From 67-14 sp020438345 (GTDB lineage Bacteria; Actinomycetota; Thermoleophilia; Solirubrobacterales; 70-9): a stretch of DNA of 64,000 nucleotides. Shown one piece after another: positions 28,101-34,983 of this stretch (positions are counted from its first letter, which is position 1; each line of letters opens with the position of its first letter). The DNA lies in assembly GCA_937872475.1 (NCBI GenBank), contig CALMSY010000004.1:1-64000 (forward strand), given 5' to 3'. A program made the position numbers and the translations under genes. The notes below the pieces were generated by a model, which did not search any database, was not told the DNA's origin, and saw only the letters and a program-made list of their open reading frames with translations.

Positions 28101-28973
28101 GTCAATCGTGTTGGTGAGGCTGCCGGCGGTGACTCGCACCTTGAAGTTGTGCGGGCCATCGGGGAGGTTGAGCAGCGCATGGGGTGAAGTACATGGGTTC
28201 CAGCCGCCCCCGTCGAGCTGGCATTCGAAGGTAGCGCCGGTTGCGGATGAGCCGAATGTGATGTTGGCTCCGCGGGAGTTGACGGTGCCACTTGGTCCTG
28301 CGAAGCCGATCAGGTCGGGGTAGACGTCCACGGTAACGGTCGCCGTGTCGGTGCCGCCGAAGCCGTCGTCTGCCTCGAACACGAACGTATCGATACCGGC
28401 AAAGTCAGGATCCGAAGTGTAGGTGCAATTCGGTCCGATGCAGGTCACACTCCCGTTGGCGGGCGGGGTGGAAATCGAGTAGGTGATCGGGTCGCCGTTG
28501 GCGTCGGTGGCCGTAAGAGTCATATTGACCGGGACTCCGGTGACGGTCTGGGCACTTGCGGGGTTAGCCACCGGTGGGGTGTCGACCAGGAACTGCGTGG
28601 TCGCGGTGTTGGTCCGGCGAATGTCATCTGCCCCGCCGAGGGCACCGTTGTCGCCGATCTGTGCACGGACCGTGTGCAGACCCGGCGGGAAGCCGGTGGT
28701 GTTGATCGAGCGCTGCCGCAAGGGGAGAGTGAGGCCAGTCAGCCAGTTGCCGAGGCTGGCTCCGTCCCAGGTGCCGTTGTTGTCGTCATCCCACTGGATA
28801 TCCTGGCCGACCCCACCCTGGGCCGCGTCGGCCGAATCGTCGACCGTGGCGGTAACGACTGCGTTGCCGTTCAGCATCGGCCGGGTGGAGCTGAGGCTGA
28901 TGTTGGGGCTCATGGAGGCCGGACTGTTGACAATCGACCGAGCCGATCCGCCACCAGGTGCCGGAAAGTTCCA
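25125..28973 (-). CDS. Large exported collagen-like, beta-helix and Ig-domain protein: C-terminal part after an apparent frameshift
   Basis: About 1,280 codons continuing the protein that begins at 29844, but in a different frame. In order: an Ig-like domain (VNSPASMSPNISLSS onward), a tandem cadherin-like domain (PPVANPASAQTVTG to TATVTVDVY), and two Ig-like modules with the pattern CxLDGxxWxxCTSP. A right-handed beta-helix with NosD-like coils and ENNWWGCNAGP follows, then an invasin-like domain, 88 collagen triplets (25488-26279) and a basic C-terminal domain with two cysteines. It is probably a surface fibre or adhesin. The frame remains open up to 29207, but upstream of about 28973 the protein-like sequence is in the other frame. 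Confidence 0.8.
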   Translation of the reverse strand, partial: WNFPAPGGGSARSIVNSPASMSPNISLSSTRPMLNGNAVVTATVDDSADAAQGGVGQDIQWDDDNNGTWDGASLGNWLTGLTLPLRQRSINTTGFPPGLHTVRAQIGDNGALGGADDIRRTNTATTQFLVDTPPVANPASAQTVTGVPVNMTLTATDANGDPITYSISTPPANGSVTCIGPNCTYTSDPDFAGIDTFVFEADDGFGGTDTATVTVDVYPDLIGFAGPSGTVNSRGANITFGSSATGATFECQLDGGGWNPCTSPHALLNLPDGPHNFKVRVTAGSLTNTIDIGEANWTVDAFPVITINSGPPPVTASTSATVDFTASENGSSSIPTTKCRIDGKPWSSCTSPVYFGGLKPGSHTIEIRATDAFGKQTTEPVQWDIISLNRFVRIGGSDSSNDCQVLASPCATIQHAVDESAGGDLIDVGPGSFPEAVTVSGKSVVIRGAGRDDTVIEAPGGPLTSCDQDFSWTGVVCFWNSNSTISDLTVDGDGQAATNLQFAGILFARSGGLVTNVRTSGTRDTALSGNERGYGITQTNGNTVTRKLRVHDSLIEDFQQGGIYAAIEGDPAGALSLEVTATRITGAGPTGVIAQSGIATDNGTSTVVDNSVIEDLVYTGNAEPTAFGVRAAGSSRVEVTKSQFDQVQAGIYAYASSGDPILVSGNQFTGTTDAAGSGALRAIEAGHGTIEISENLIETQPGSGVTQMNGIEVYGPATARINRNTILDQQDAGILLIDDEVGDLDVRAHGNRIAGNGVGLDNSGSFDPVMAENNWWGCNAGPNQAGCDSTVGRSTFIAPWLIMGLEPVPDTIFVDDGQSEIRASFLRNSNGNLSGAGFGPSTVSFSTSLGSIVPAAEAVSGQATSTLTAGSTAGIANVGATLDGQTINVPVTIELAPNGPTGETGATGETGATGQTGATGETGATGQTGATGETGATGQTGATGETGATGQSGATGETGATGETGATGETGATGQTGATGETGATGQTGATGETGATGQSGATGETGATGETGATGETGATGETGATGGTGATGETGATGQTGATGETGATGQTGATGETGATGQTGATGETGATGQTGATGETGATGETGTTGQSGATGETGATGETGATGETGATGQNGATGQNGATGLTGSTGTTGSTGATGSVGSTGNQGPQGPAGSTGVSPNEDASLIRKISSAPIRVPQSRLFTVATVTCKSSSCNIRRIVPSLKIWGRQRNSRVKVPRRSLTNGQTVPIRIKLRSEQAWKLLKRGRTSGSVIVSITVVSNRGMRTTESIRVGLTR
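25488..26279 (-). repeat. Collagen-like Gly-X-Thr array, 88 triplets
   Basis: The reading frame gives Gly at every third position for 264 codons. Most triplets are GAT alternating with GET or GQT; the last ~15 diversify (GQN, GLT, GST, GSV, GNQ, GPQ, GPA). Proline is nearly absent and Thr fills the third position. On the plus strand this array opens long frames rich in Val-Ala-Pro, which are artefacts. Confidence 0.95.
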
Positions 28974-29844
28974 GGTGATCGCAACTGCCGTTGTTCCAGA
29001 GCAGCGCCTCGACGACCCAGCGTCCGCGGTTGGGAAAGGTGACGTTGAAGTTGCGCTGGGTGTTGTCGCTGTTGCCGAAACAGAGCTTGGTGGTGCCGGT
29101 CGTGGTCCCGTCGCTGAGCCGCCGGAGCCGGTATTCGATTCCCCCGAAATCCCGGTTGGCCGTGAGGCCACCATCGGAATCGTCGCCGGTGAAGGTGAAG
29201 TTGACAACTTCGCCGGGAACGATCTCCTGCTTGTTCTGGCCCCGCTGATAGATCACCGGGGCATCCTGGCGCGAGGTGCAGTCGTAGCGAACGAAAGTGA
29301 TGTTCGCGTTCGCCGTCGCTGATTCCTGTCCGTTGTCGTCGATCGCCCGGATCCGGATCGGACGAACTTCGTACTGGTCACCGGCACCAATACCCGGGCA
29401 GTAGACATCGGAGCCCTTGGGTGCGTCGTAGGTGTAGTTGACCCGGGTGTAGTCGTAGCCGCCAGCGATGGTGGGTTGCTGGGACTGGCTGCCGCCGAGC
29501 GGCCGCGCGGTTTGCGAGCCGGTCTCGTCGGTGCCGTTGTAGTTGTCGTCGATCTTGATCGCGGTGATCTTGCGGCCCACATCATGCTTGACCATCAGGG
29601 CAACCGTGACCTGACGCGGGTTGCCGGGAGGGTCGCCCGGGCCGCCGGAGGCAGCGGTGCTCTCAAGCCATTGGGTGCTGTTCTCGATTGTCGGGTTTGC
29701 GGCAGAGGCCCGGTCGGGTGCGGAGACGGCAAGAATCAGGGTGCCGGCCATTGCGAGAAGCGCGAGGAGCACCGCCCATCGTGCCCGGACCTGCCCGGGT
29801 GTTCGATCCAGGCGAAGGGTCTCGCTCGGTACAGTTCCGGTCAT
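28786..29844 (-). CDS. Large exported collagen-like protein: N-terminal part before the frameshift
   Basis: This frame starts at ATG 29844 with a preceding GGGGAGCAG ribosome site. It encodes a signal peptide (WAVLLALLAMAGTLILAV, cleavage near DRASAA), then beta-rich Ig-like domains to about WVVEALLWNNGSC (about 28985). After that the translation changes to Gln/His/Arg-rich sequence (from about LHEPQHQPQLHP) and stops at 28786. Protein-like sequence resumes in another frame (WNFPAPGGG at 28973). The two parts are almost certainly one gene of about 1,570 codons (25125-29844) interrupted by an indel near 28955-28985. Confidence 0.78.
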   Translation of the reverse strand: MTGTVPSETLRLDRTPGQVRARWAVLLALLAMAGTLILAVSAPDRASAANPTIENSTQWLESTAASGGPGDPPGNPRQVTVALMVKHDVGRKITAIKIDDNYNGTDETGSQTARPLGGSQSQQPTIAGGYDYTRVNYTYDAPKGSDVYCPGIGAGDQYEVRPIRIRAIDDNGQESATANANITFVRYDCTSRQDAPVIYQRGQNKQEIVPGEVVNFTFTGDDSDGGLTANRDFGGIEYRLRRLSDGTTTGTTKLCFGNSDNTQRNFNVTFPNRGRWVVEALLWNNGSCDHLELSGTWWRIGSVDCQQSGLHEPQHQPQLHPADAERQRSRYRHGRRFGRRGPGWGRPGYPVG

Positions 29845-29935
29845 TTTGCTGCTCCCCTTTTTGATGGCATTGGCATCATGCTCGCGCGAACGTCACGGCC
29901 CTCCACGAGCTTTCCGTGACTTTCCAAAGTCAGGA
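29845..29935 (-). other. Leader of the collagen-like gene with two inverted repeats
   Basis: On the minus strand, TGACTTT-GG-AAAGTCA is a 16-base palindrome. It is followed by GTCACGG and CCGTGAC, 15 bases apart. Their arms overlap, so they could form alternative hairpins in the 5' leader. Function unknown. Confidence 0.45.
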
Positions 29936-29966
29936 GCGTACACCAATTTGCCGGATCGTGACTATT

Positions 29967-29986
29967 GGTAAACGCGCATGTTTACC
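29967..29986. promoter_or_regulatory. Inverted repeat upstream of the collagen-like gene
   Basis: GGTAAAC-GCGCAT-GTTTACC: two perfect 7-bp arms around 6 bp, 123 bp upstream of the ATG at 29844. It lies in the only intergenic space that can hold the promoter of this gene, so it is a candidate operator. The regulator is unknown. Confidence 0.55.
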
Positions 29987-30030
29987 TGTCGCTGCCCGAG
30001 GTGGAGCCGAGTTCCGACAGGTGGAGCGCT

Positions 30031-31230
30031 CTACAGGCCGTATGAACGGCCGATCACCTCGAGCATGACTTCGTCCGTTCCGGCGCCGATCCGATTCAGC
30101 CGGATGTCGCGGTAGTGCCGCTCGACCTCGTACTCCTTCATATAGCCGTAACCGCCGTGGATCTGGATCACCTGATCGGCGACGTCACAGGCCATCTGGG
30201 CGGAGAGCAGCTTCGCCATCGAGATTTCCCGGACCGGATACTCACCGTTGTTGACCCGCCAGGCAACCGAGTAGGTGAACTGCTTGCTCGCCTCGATCCG
30301 GGTTGCCATGTCGGCGACCTTGTGGCGGATCGCCTGAAACTTGCCGATCGGACGACCGAAGGCATTACGGTCCTTGGCGTATTCAATTGCGGTCTCCAGC
30401 AGCCGCTCGGCGGATGCATTCGAGCCCGCCGCGGCGACAAGCCGCTCGGACTGGAGTTCCCAGCTGATGTGGTAGAAGCCCTTGCCGACCTGACCGAGGA
30501 CCGAATCGGCCGGGACCCTGAAATCCTCAAAGGTCAGCTCGCCCGTATCGGAGGCGAGCATGCCCATCTTCTCGAGGTTCTGGGCGACCGAGAAGCCGGG
30601 CAGATCGTTTCCGTTCTCGTCGCGAATGTCGATCAGCATCAGGGTGATTCCGTCATGGCCTGCCTGCGGGTCAGTTTTGGTCACCAGGACCATGAAGTCA
30701 GCTCGCGCGGCATTCGTGATGAAGGTCTTGGAGCCGTTGATGACGTACTCGTCACCGTCGAGGATCGCTGTGGTCCGGATTCCAGCCACGTCGGAGCCGG
30801 CGCCGGGCTCGGTGATACCAAGCGCACCGATCCGCTCTCCCTTGATCCCCGGCGCCAGGTACTTCTGTTTCTGTTCCTCGGTGCCGAGCAGATGAATCGG
30901 GGGCAGGACCATGTCGGTCTGGACCGCGAAGCCCATCCCGAGACCGCCGGAGCCAGAGTATGAAAGGGCTTCGGCCCGGACCAGCGAGTAGATGTAGTCG
31001 CCGCCCTGTCCGCCGTACTCCTCGGGGAAGCAGAGGCCTAGGTAGCCGAGTTCGCCGGCCCGCTGGATCGCCGAGTCGGGCCATTTTGTGTCTTCCCACT
31101 CATTGCGATGCGGGTAGAGCTCGTTCTTGACCCAGTCGGTCATTGATTCCCGGAGGTCCTCGTGCTCCTGGGTGAAGATGAAGTGCTTGCGGCCAGCCTC
31201 ATGGTCGGGCTTGATCACGGTTTCAGACAA
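30031..31230 (-). CDS. Acyl-CoA dehydrogenase
   Basis: A 399-aa flavin-dependent acyl-CoA dehydrogenase. Signatures include GITEPGAGSDVAGI (substrate/FAD), KTFITNAARADF and the C-terminal QIHGGYGYMKEYEVERHYRD. The usual C-terminal catalytic Glu segment reads IGAGTDEVM, without Glu at the standard place. A Glu is present in SERLVAAAG (about residue 262), the position used by isovaleryl-CoA and long-chain dehydrogenases. A branched or long acyl-CoA substrate is thus favoured. The start is TTG 31230 after GGAGAGA. It is divergent from the catabolic operon at 31327. Confidence 0.93.
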   Translation of the reverse strand: MSETVIKPDHEAGRKHFIFTQEHEDLRESMTDWVKNELYPHRNEWEDTKWPDSAIQRAGELGYLGLCFPEEYGGQGGDYIYSLVRAEALSYSGSGGLGMGFAVQTDMVLPPIHLLGTEEQKQKYLAPGIKGERIGALGITEPGAGSDVAGIRTTAILDGDEYVINGSKTFITNAARADFMVLVTKTDPQAGHDGITLMLIDIRDENGNDLPGFSVAQNLEKMGMLASDTGELTFEDFRVPADSVLGQVGKGFYHISWELQSERLVAAAGSNASAERLLETAIEYAKDRNAFGRPIGKFQAIRHKVADMATRIEASKQFTYSVAWRVNNGEYPVREISMAKLLSAQMACDVADQVIQIHGGYGYMKEYEVERHYRDIRLNRIGAGTDEVMLEVIGRSYGL

Positions 31231-31274
31231 GGGTCTCTCCTCGGTTCGCTGACTCTAAGGCGCTGACAAGTTCG

Positions 31275-31296
31275 GAAAGTGGACAGTAACACTTTC
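31275..31296. promoter_or_regulatory. Inverted repeat between acyl-CoA dehydrogenase and the catabolic operon
   Basis: GAAAGTG-GACAGTAA-CACTTTC: perfect 7-bp arms around 8 bp, in the 96-bp gap between divergent starts 31230 and 31327. It is relatively AT-rich for this DNA. It could be the operator of the MerR-family regulator encoded at the end of the operon, or of another regulator. Confidence 0.6.
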
Positions 31297-31326
31297 TACT
31301 CCCGACTAGCTGGTATCTTTGCCCGC

Positions 31327-32124
31327 ATGAGCCAAGCCAGTCAATCCTTCGAGAAGATCCGGTACACGTCCGGCGATCACATCGCGACGATCACGCTGGA
31401 TGATCCCGAGACCCGCAATGCCCTTTCCGAACAAATGCTCGGCGAATTGATTTCTGCCCTGCATGTGGCCCGCACCGACGACGATGTGCGTGTGGTGGTC
31501 CTGGCCTCCTCACACGAGAAAGTCTTCTCGGCTGGCGGAAACCTGGCCGCCTTCGGTGGAGACGCCAATGCGGTCCAGAAGTTCGAAGGGGCGGAGAACT
31601 TCGTTGAAGCCTTCAAGCTGCTCGGTCAGCTCGGCAAACCCTCAATCGTCGCAGCTCGTGGTCATGTGCTGGCCGGTTCACTCGGCCTCGCACTTGCCTG
31701 TGACCTGATCCTCGCCAGCGAGGAAGCTACCTTCGGTACACCCGAGATCACGGTCGGGCTGTTCCCCTTCATGATCATGGCGCTGATCTACCGCAACGTC
31801 GGTCGCAAGAAAACCAACGAGATGCTGATGCTCGGCGAACGACTGACCGCCGAGGAGGCCCGTCAGGAAGGTATCGTCAACAAGGTCGTACCGGCCAAGC
31901 TCTTCGACGTCCAGGTCGACGAATGGGCGAAGATGCTCGCGGCCAAGTCGCCTCTGATCATGAAGCTTGGCAAGGATGCGATGTGGCGACAGATGGACAT
32001 GGATCTCGCAGCCGCGCTTGATTACCTGCGATCCCAGCTCGCGATCGAGCTCTCCAGCGAAGACGCAATCGAAGGCGTCAAGGCGTTCTTCGAAAAGCGC
32101 GAGCCGGAATGGAAGGGACGCTGA
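31327..32124 (+). CDS. Enoyl-CoA hydratase/isomerase family protein
   Basis: A crotonase-family enzyme of about 265 aa, first gene of a six-gene operon. The oxyanion segment VFSAGGNLAAFGG and the core GHVLAGSLGLALACDLILAS are clear, and the C-terminus FFEKREPEWKGR is typical. In the core, the Gly-Gly-Gly-x-E pattern of classical hydratases is GSLGLAL, so the usual first catalytic Glu is absent and the exact reaction is uncertain. The ATG at 31327 begins the conserved part. The stop overlaps the next start as TGATG. Confidence 0.88.
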   Translation: MSQASQSFEKIRYTSGDHIATITLDDPETRNALSEQMLGELISALHVARTDDDVRVVVLASSHEKVFSAGGNLAAFGGDANAVQKFEGAENFVEAFKLLGQLGKPSIVAARGHVLAGSLGLALACDLILASEEATFGTPEITVGLFPFMIMALIYRNVGRKKTNEMLMLGERLTAEEARQEGIVNKVVPAKLFDVQVDEWAKMLAAKSPLIMKLGKDAMWRQMDMDLAAALDYLRSQLAIELSSEDAIEGVKAFFEKREPEWKGR

Positions 32125-33752
32125 TGAGCGAGGACACAAACGTGTCAGGTGGCGCAACTGGCGACGGTCTCGAAGGCCCGCAGAACCTCTTGCCCGGAAC
32201 GGCACCACTGACCGCGCTCACCGAGCAGCTCCACGAGCGGCGGGGGAAGGCCCGGCTCGGCGGAGGACTGGAGAAGATCGAGGCCCAGCATGCCCGCGGC
32301 AAGCTGACAGCCCGCGAGCGGATCGATCTGCTGGTCGACGAAGGCACCTTCAACGAGATCGGCATCCACGGTCGCCCGCACTATTCGCAACCAGCCATGC
32401 AAAGCAAAGACGCCCCGGCCGATGGCGTGGTCACCGGCTGGGGTGATGTCGACGGCCGCCCGGTCGCGATCGTCGCTTACGACTTCACGGTGATGGCCGG
32501 CTCGATGGGCCAGACCGGGGAGATCAAGGTCACCCGGATCCGCGAAATGGCGCTTCAGAAGCGGATGCCTCTGGTCTGGCTGCTCGACTCCGCGGGGGCG
32601 AGAATTCAGGAAGCTGCGGGTTCGCTATTTGCGGGCTCGGGGCTTCTCTTCCGCGAGGAGGTGCAGATGTCTGGCGTAGTGCCGATGGTCGCCGCGATGA
32701 TGGGCCCCTGCGCCGCTGGCACCGCCTACATCCCTGGCCTTTCGGATTTCGTTCCGATGGTGGTGGGGCAGGGTGCGATGGCCCTGGCCGGACCGCATCT
32801 GGTCAAGGCGGTCACGGGCGAGGAAATCGAGATGGAAGATCTCGGCGGGGCCAAGGTGCATTGCCGCAAGTCCGGGGTCGGCGACCTGGAGGTCAAGGAC
32901 GACCCGGAATGCATCGAGGCGATCAGGAAGTACCTGAGCTACTTTCCCGGCAACTGCGAGCAGAAGCCGCCGGTAGTCGAATGTGACGATCCCGAGGATC
33001 GCGGTTCCGACCGGCTGCTGGAAATCATCCCCGAGTCACCACGCACTCCTTACAACATGTACGAGGTGATCGAGGAAATCGTCGATGACGGCGAGTGGTT
33101 TGACATCAAGCCGAAGTTCGCCAAGTCGCTGATCACCTGTCTGGCCCGAATGGGCGGGATGCCGGTCGGAATCGTCGCCAATCAGCCGAAGGTTCTGGGC
33201 GGTGTGCTGGATGTCGATTCGGCCGACAAGGCCGCCCGGTTCATCAATCTCTGCGACGCCTTCAACATTCCGCTGCTCTTCCTGCAGGACGTGCCCGGCT
33301 TCCTGGTCGGCTCGAAAGTCGAGCAGCAGGGGATCATTCGCCACGGAGCCAAGATGCTTTATGCGGTAAGTCGTGCCACGGTGCCGAAAATCACGGTGCT
33401 CGTCCGCAAGGCCTATGGCGCCGGTTACTACGTGATGTGCGGCCGGGCCTACGAACCGGACCTGATCGTCGCCTGGCCAGGGGCCGAGATCTCGGTCATG
33501 GGCGCCGAAGGAGCAGTCAACATCATCGGCCGCTCGGCGATCGAGGCCGCCGACGATCCGGAGGCGACCCGTGAGGCGATGCTGAACGCGGTCCGCCAGC
33601 AGATCGATCCGTACATTGCGGTGGGCAACGCGATGATCGACGACATCATCGACCCGCGCGAGACCCGCCAGACGGTGATTCGCGGACTGAAGATGGCCAA
33701 AGACAAACATGTTGAACGGCCCTGGAAGAAACATGGGGTGATGCCGGTATGA
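32124..33752 (+). CDS. Acyl-CoA carboxylase, carboxyltransferase (beta) subunit
   Basis: A 542-aa carboxyltransferase of the propionyl-/methylcrotonyl-/acetyl-CoA carboxylase family. It moves CO2 from carboxybiotin to an acyl-CoA. Family blocks include KLTARERIDLLVDEGTF, the N-terminal half oxyanion region (AGSMGQTGEIK, DSAGARIQEAAG), and the C-terminal half PGFLVGSKVEQQGIIRHGAK and RKAYGAGYYVMCGRAY. It needs a biotin carboxylase/carrier subunit, absent from this operon; the carrier at 14221 is a possible partner. It overlaps its neighbours by 1 nt upstream and 4 nt downstream. Confidence 0.93.
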   Translation: MSEDTNVSGGATGDGLEGPQNLLPGTAPLTALTEQLHERRGKARLGGGLEKIEAQHARGKLTARERIDLLVDEGTFNEIGIHGRPHYSQPAMQSKDAPADGVVTGWGDVDGRPVAIVAYDFTVMAGSMGQTGEIKVTRIREMALQKRMPLVWLLDSAGARIQEAAGSLFAGSGLLFREEVQMSGVVPMVAAMMGPCAAGTAYIPGLSDFVPMVVGQGAMALAGPHLVKAVTGEEIEMEDLGGAKVHCRKSGVGDLEVKDDPECIEAIRKYLSYFPGNCEQKPPVVECDDPEDRGSDRLLEIIPESPRTPYNMYEVIEEIVDDGEWFDIKPKFAKSLITCLARMGGMPVGIVANQPKVLGGVLDVDSADKAARFINLCDAFNIPLLFLQDVPGFLVGSKVEQQGIIRHGAKMLYAVSRATVPKITVLVRKAYGAGYYVMCGRAYEPDLIVAWPGAEISVMGAEGAVNIIGRSAIEAADDPEATREAMLNAVRQQIDPYIAVGNAMIDDIIDPRETRQTVIRGLKMAKDKHVERPWKKHGVMPV

Positions 33753-34069
33753 GCGAGTCCATCGCAGTACGGCTGGAACACAGGCAGCCAACCATGGACG
33801 GTGTCCTGACTTTCGACGGAGAGGTGGTTGAGATCTTCGGATTCAACGACGTCCACTCGGTGCGACTGCCACTGGGACTGATTGAAGGGGCGAAGGTCAG
33901 CTTTGACAAAGGACTGATCGCCCAGCCGAACATCACTTTTCCCGGACGGGGAGGGGGCATGGGTTACACACAGGCGATCGAGCCACCTGACGAACAGAGG
34001 CCTGAACTCGAAAACTTTGCGGCCAGGGTCACTGCCGCAGCAGCCCGGACCGGCGGCAGCCTGACATGA
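33749..34069 (+). CDS. Small unknown protein in the acyl-CoA operon
   Basis: A 106-aa soluble protein with no recognised family. It is mostly beta-strand (VVEIFGFNDVHSVRLPLGLIEGA), with a Gly-rich loop FPGRGGGMGY and a short C-terminal helix. The pattern is reminiscent of a PH-like or small beta domain, but this is not secure. Its ATG overlaps the carboxyltransferase stop by 4 nt, so expression is coupled to that subunit. It may be an accessory subunit, like the small epsilon subunits of some actinobacterial carboxylases, without evident similarity to them. Confidence 0.75.
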   Translation: MSESIAVRLEHRQPTMDGVLTFDGEVVEIFGFNDVHSVRLPLGLIEGAKVSFDKGLIAQPNITFPGRGGGMGYTQAIEPPDEQRPELENFAARVTAAAARTGGSLT

Positions 34070-34097
34070 GCACGATCACCAGACAGGAGCAGGGACA

Positions 34098-34976
34098 TTG
34101 AGCGGATTCGAAGACCCGGTAATCATCAGCAACTCGATTTCCGGAGTGATCGCAAACCGGGAACAGTGCCCGGCCATCCCGTACACCCCCGAGGAATACG
34201 CGGCCGAGGCCCGTCGCTCGACCGACGAGGGCGCTAGCCAGATCCATATCCACGCCCGCAAGCCGGACGGCACCCCCTCCTACGAGATCGAGGATTTCCA
34301 GGCGATCACCGAGGCCATCAAGTCGGAATGTCCCGGGGTGATCATCAACTATTCGACCGGCGCGATCGGTGTCTCGATGGAAAAGCGGATCGCCTATCTC
34401 GAAGCATGCGGACCTGACGTGGCGGCGCTCAACATGAGTTCGATGAACTACGCCAAGTATTCCCGGCGCCGCAAGGGTTTTGTCTTCAAGGCGGTTTTCG
34501 AGAATTCCTTCGACACGATCATCGAGTTCATAACCGCGATGAACGAACTGGGAATCAAACCGGAGCACGAATGTTTCGACGCCGGACATGTCGCGAACCT
34601 CGACCCGCTTTACGACATGGAACTGATCGAGCAGCCTTCGCAGATCTCGCTGGTCATGGGTGTGACAGGCGGAATCCGGCCGACCCCGCGCAATGTGGCG
34701 GTGATGGCGGACCAGGTACCGGGCGGTCCGGATGGGCCGAACAACTGGCAGGTGATCGGGATATCCCGCGACCAGTGGAAATTGCTGGCTACCGCAATCA
34801 CCCTCGGCGGCAATATCCGGGCCGGAGTTGAAGACAACCTCTACCTGCCGGACGGCAGCATGTGCAAGTCGAACGGCGAGCTTGTCGGCAAGGCCCGCCA
34901 GATGGTCGAAGACGCCGGACGCCGGGTAGCTACGATCGCGGAGGCCCGCGAGATGCTCGGGCTGAAGGCGGCTTGA
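34098..34976 (+). CDS. BKACE family (DUF849) beta-keto acid cleavage enzyme
   Basis: A 292-aa TIM-barrel protein of the BKACE/3-keto-5-aminohexanoate cleavage family. These zinc enzymes condense a beta-keto acid with acetyl-CoA to give acetoacetate and a new acyl-CoA. The zinc motif HIHARKPDG is near residue 50, and NMSSMNY, ECFDAGHVAN and GVTGGIRPTPRN are family segments. The start is a TTG at 34098 after AGGAGCAGGG. In this operon it may supply or remove a CoA intermediate. The native keto acid is unknown. Confidence 0.88.
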   Translation: MSGFEDPVIISNSISGVIANREQCPAIPYTPEEYAAEARRSTDEGASQIHIHARKPDGTPSYEIEDFQAITEAIKSECPGVIINYSTGAIGVSMEKRIAYLEACGPDVAALNMSSMNYAKYSRRRKGFVFKAVFENSFDTIIEFITAMNELGIKPEHECFDAGHVANLDPLYDMELIEQPSQISLVMGVTGGIRPTPRNVAVMADQVPGGPDGPNNWQVIGISRDQWKLLATAITLGGNIRAGVEDNLYLPDGSMCKSNGELVGKARQMVEDAGRRVATIAEAREMLGLKAA

Positions 34977-34983
34977 AAAGCAC

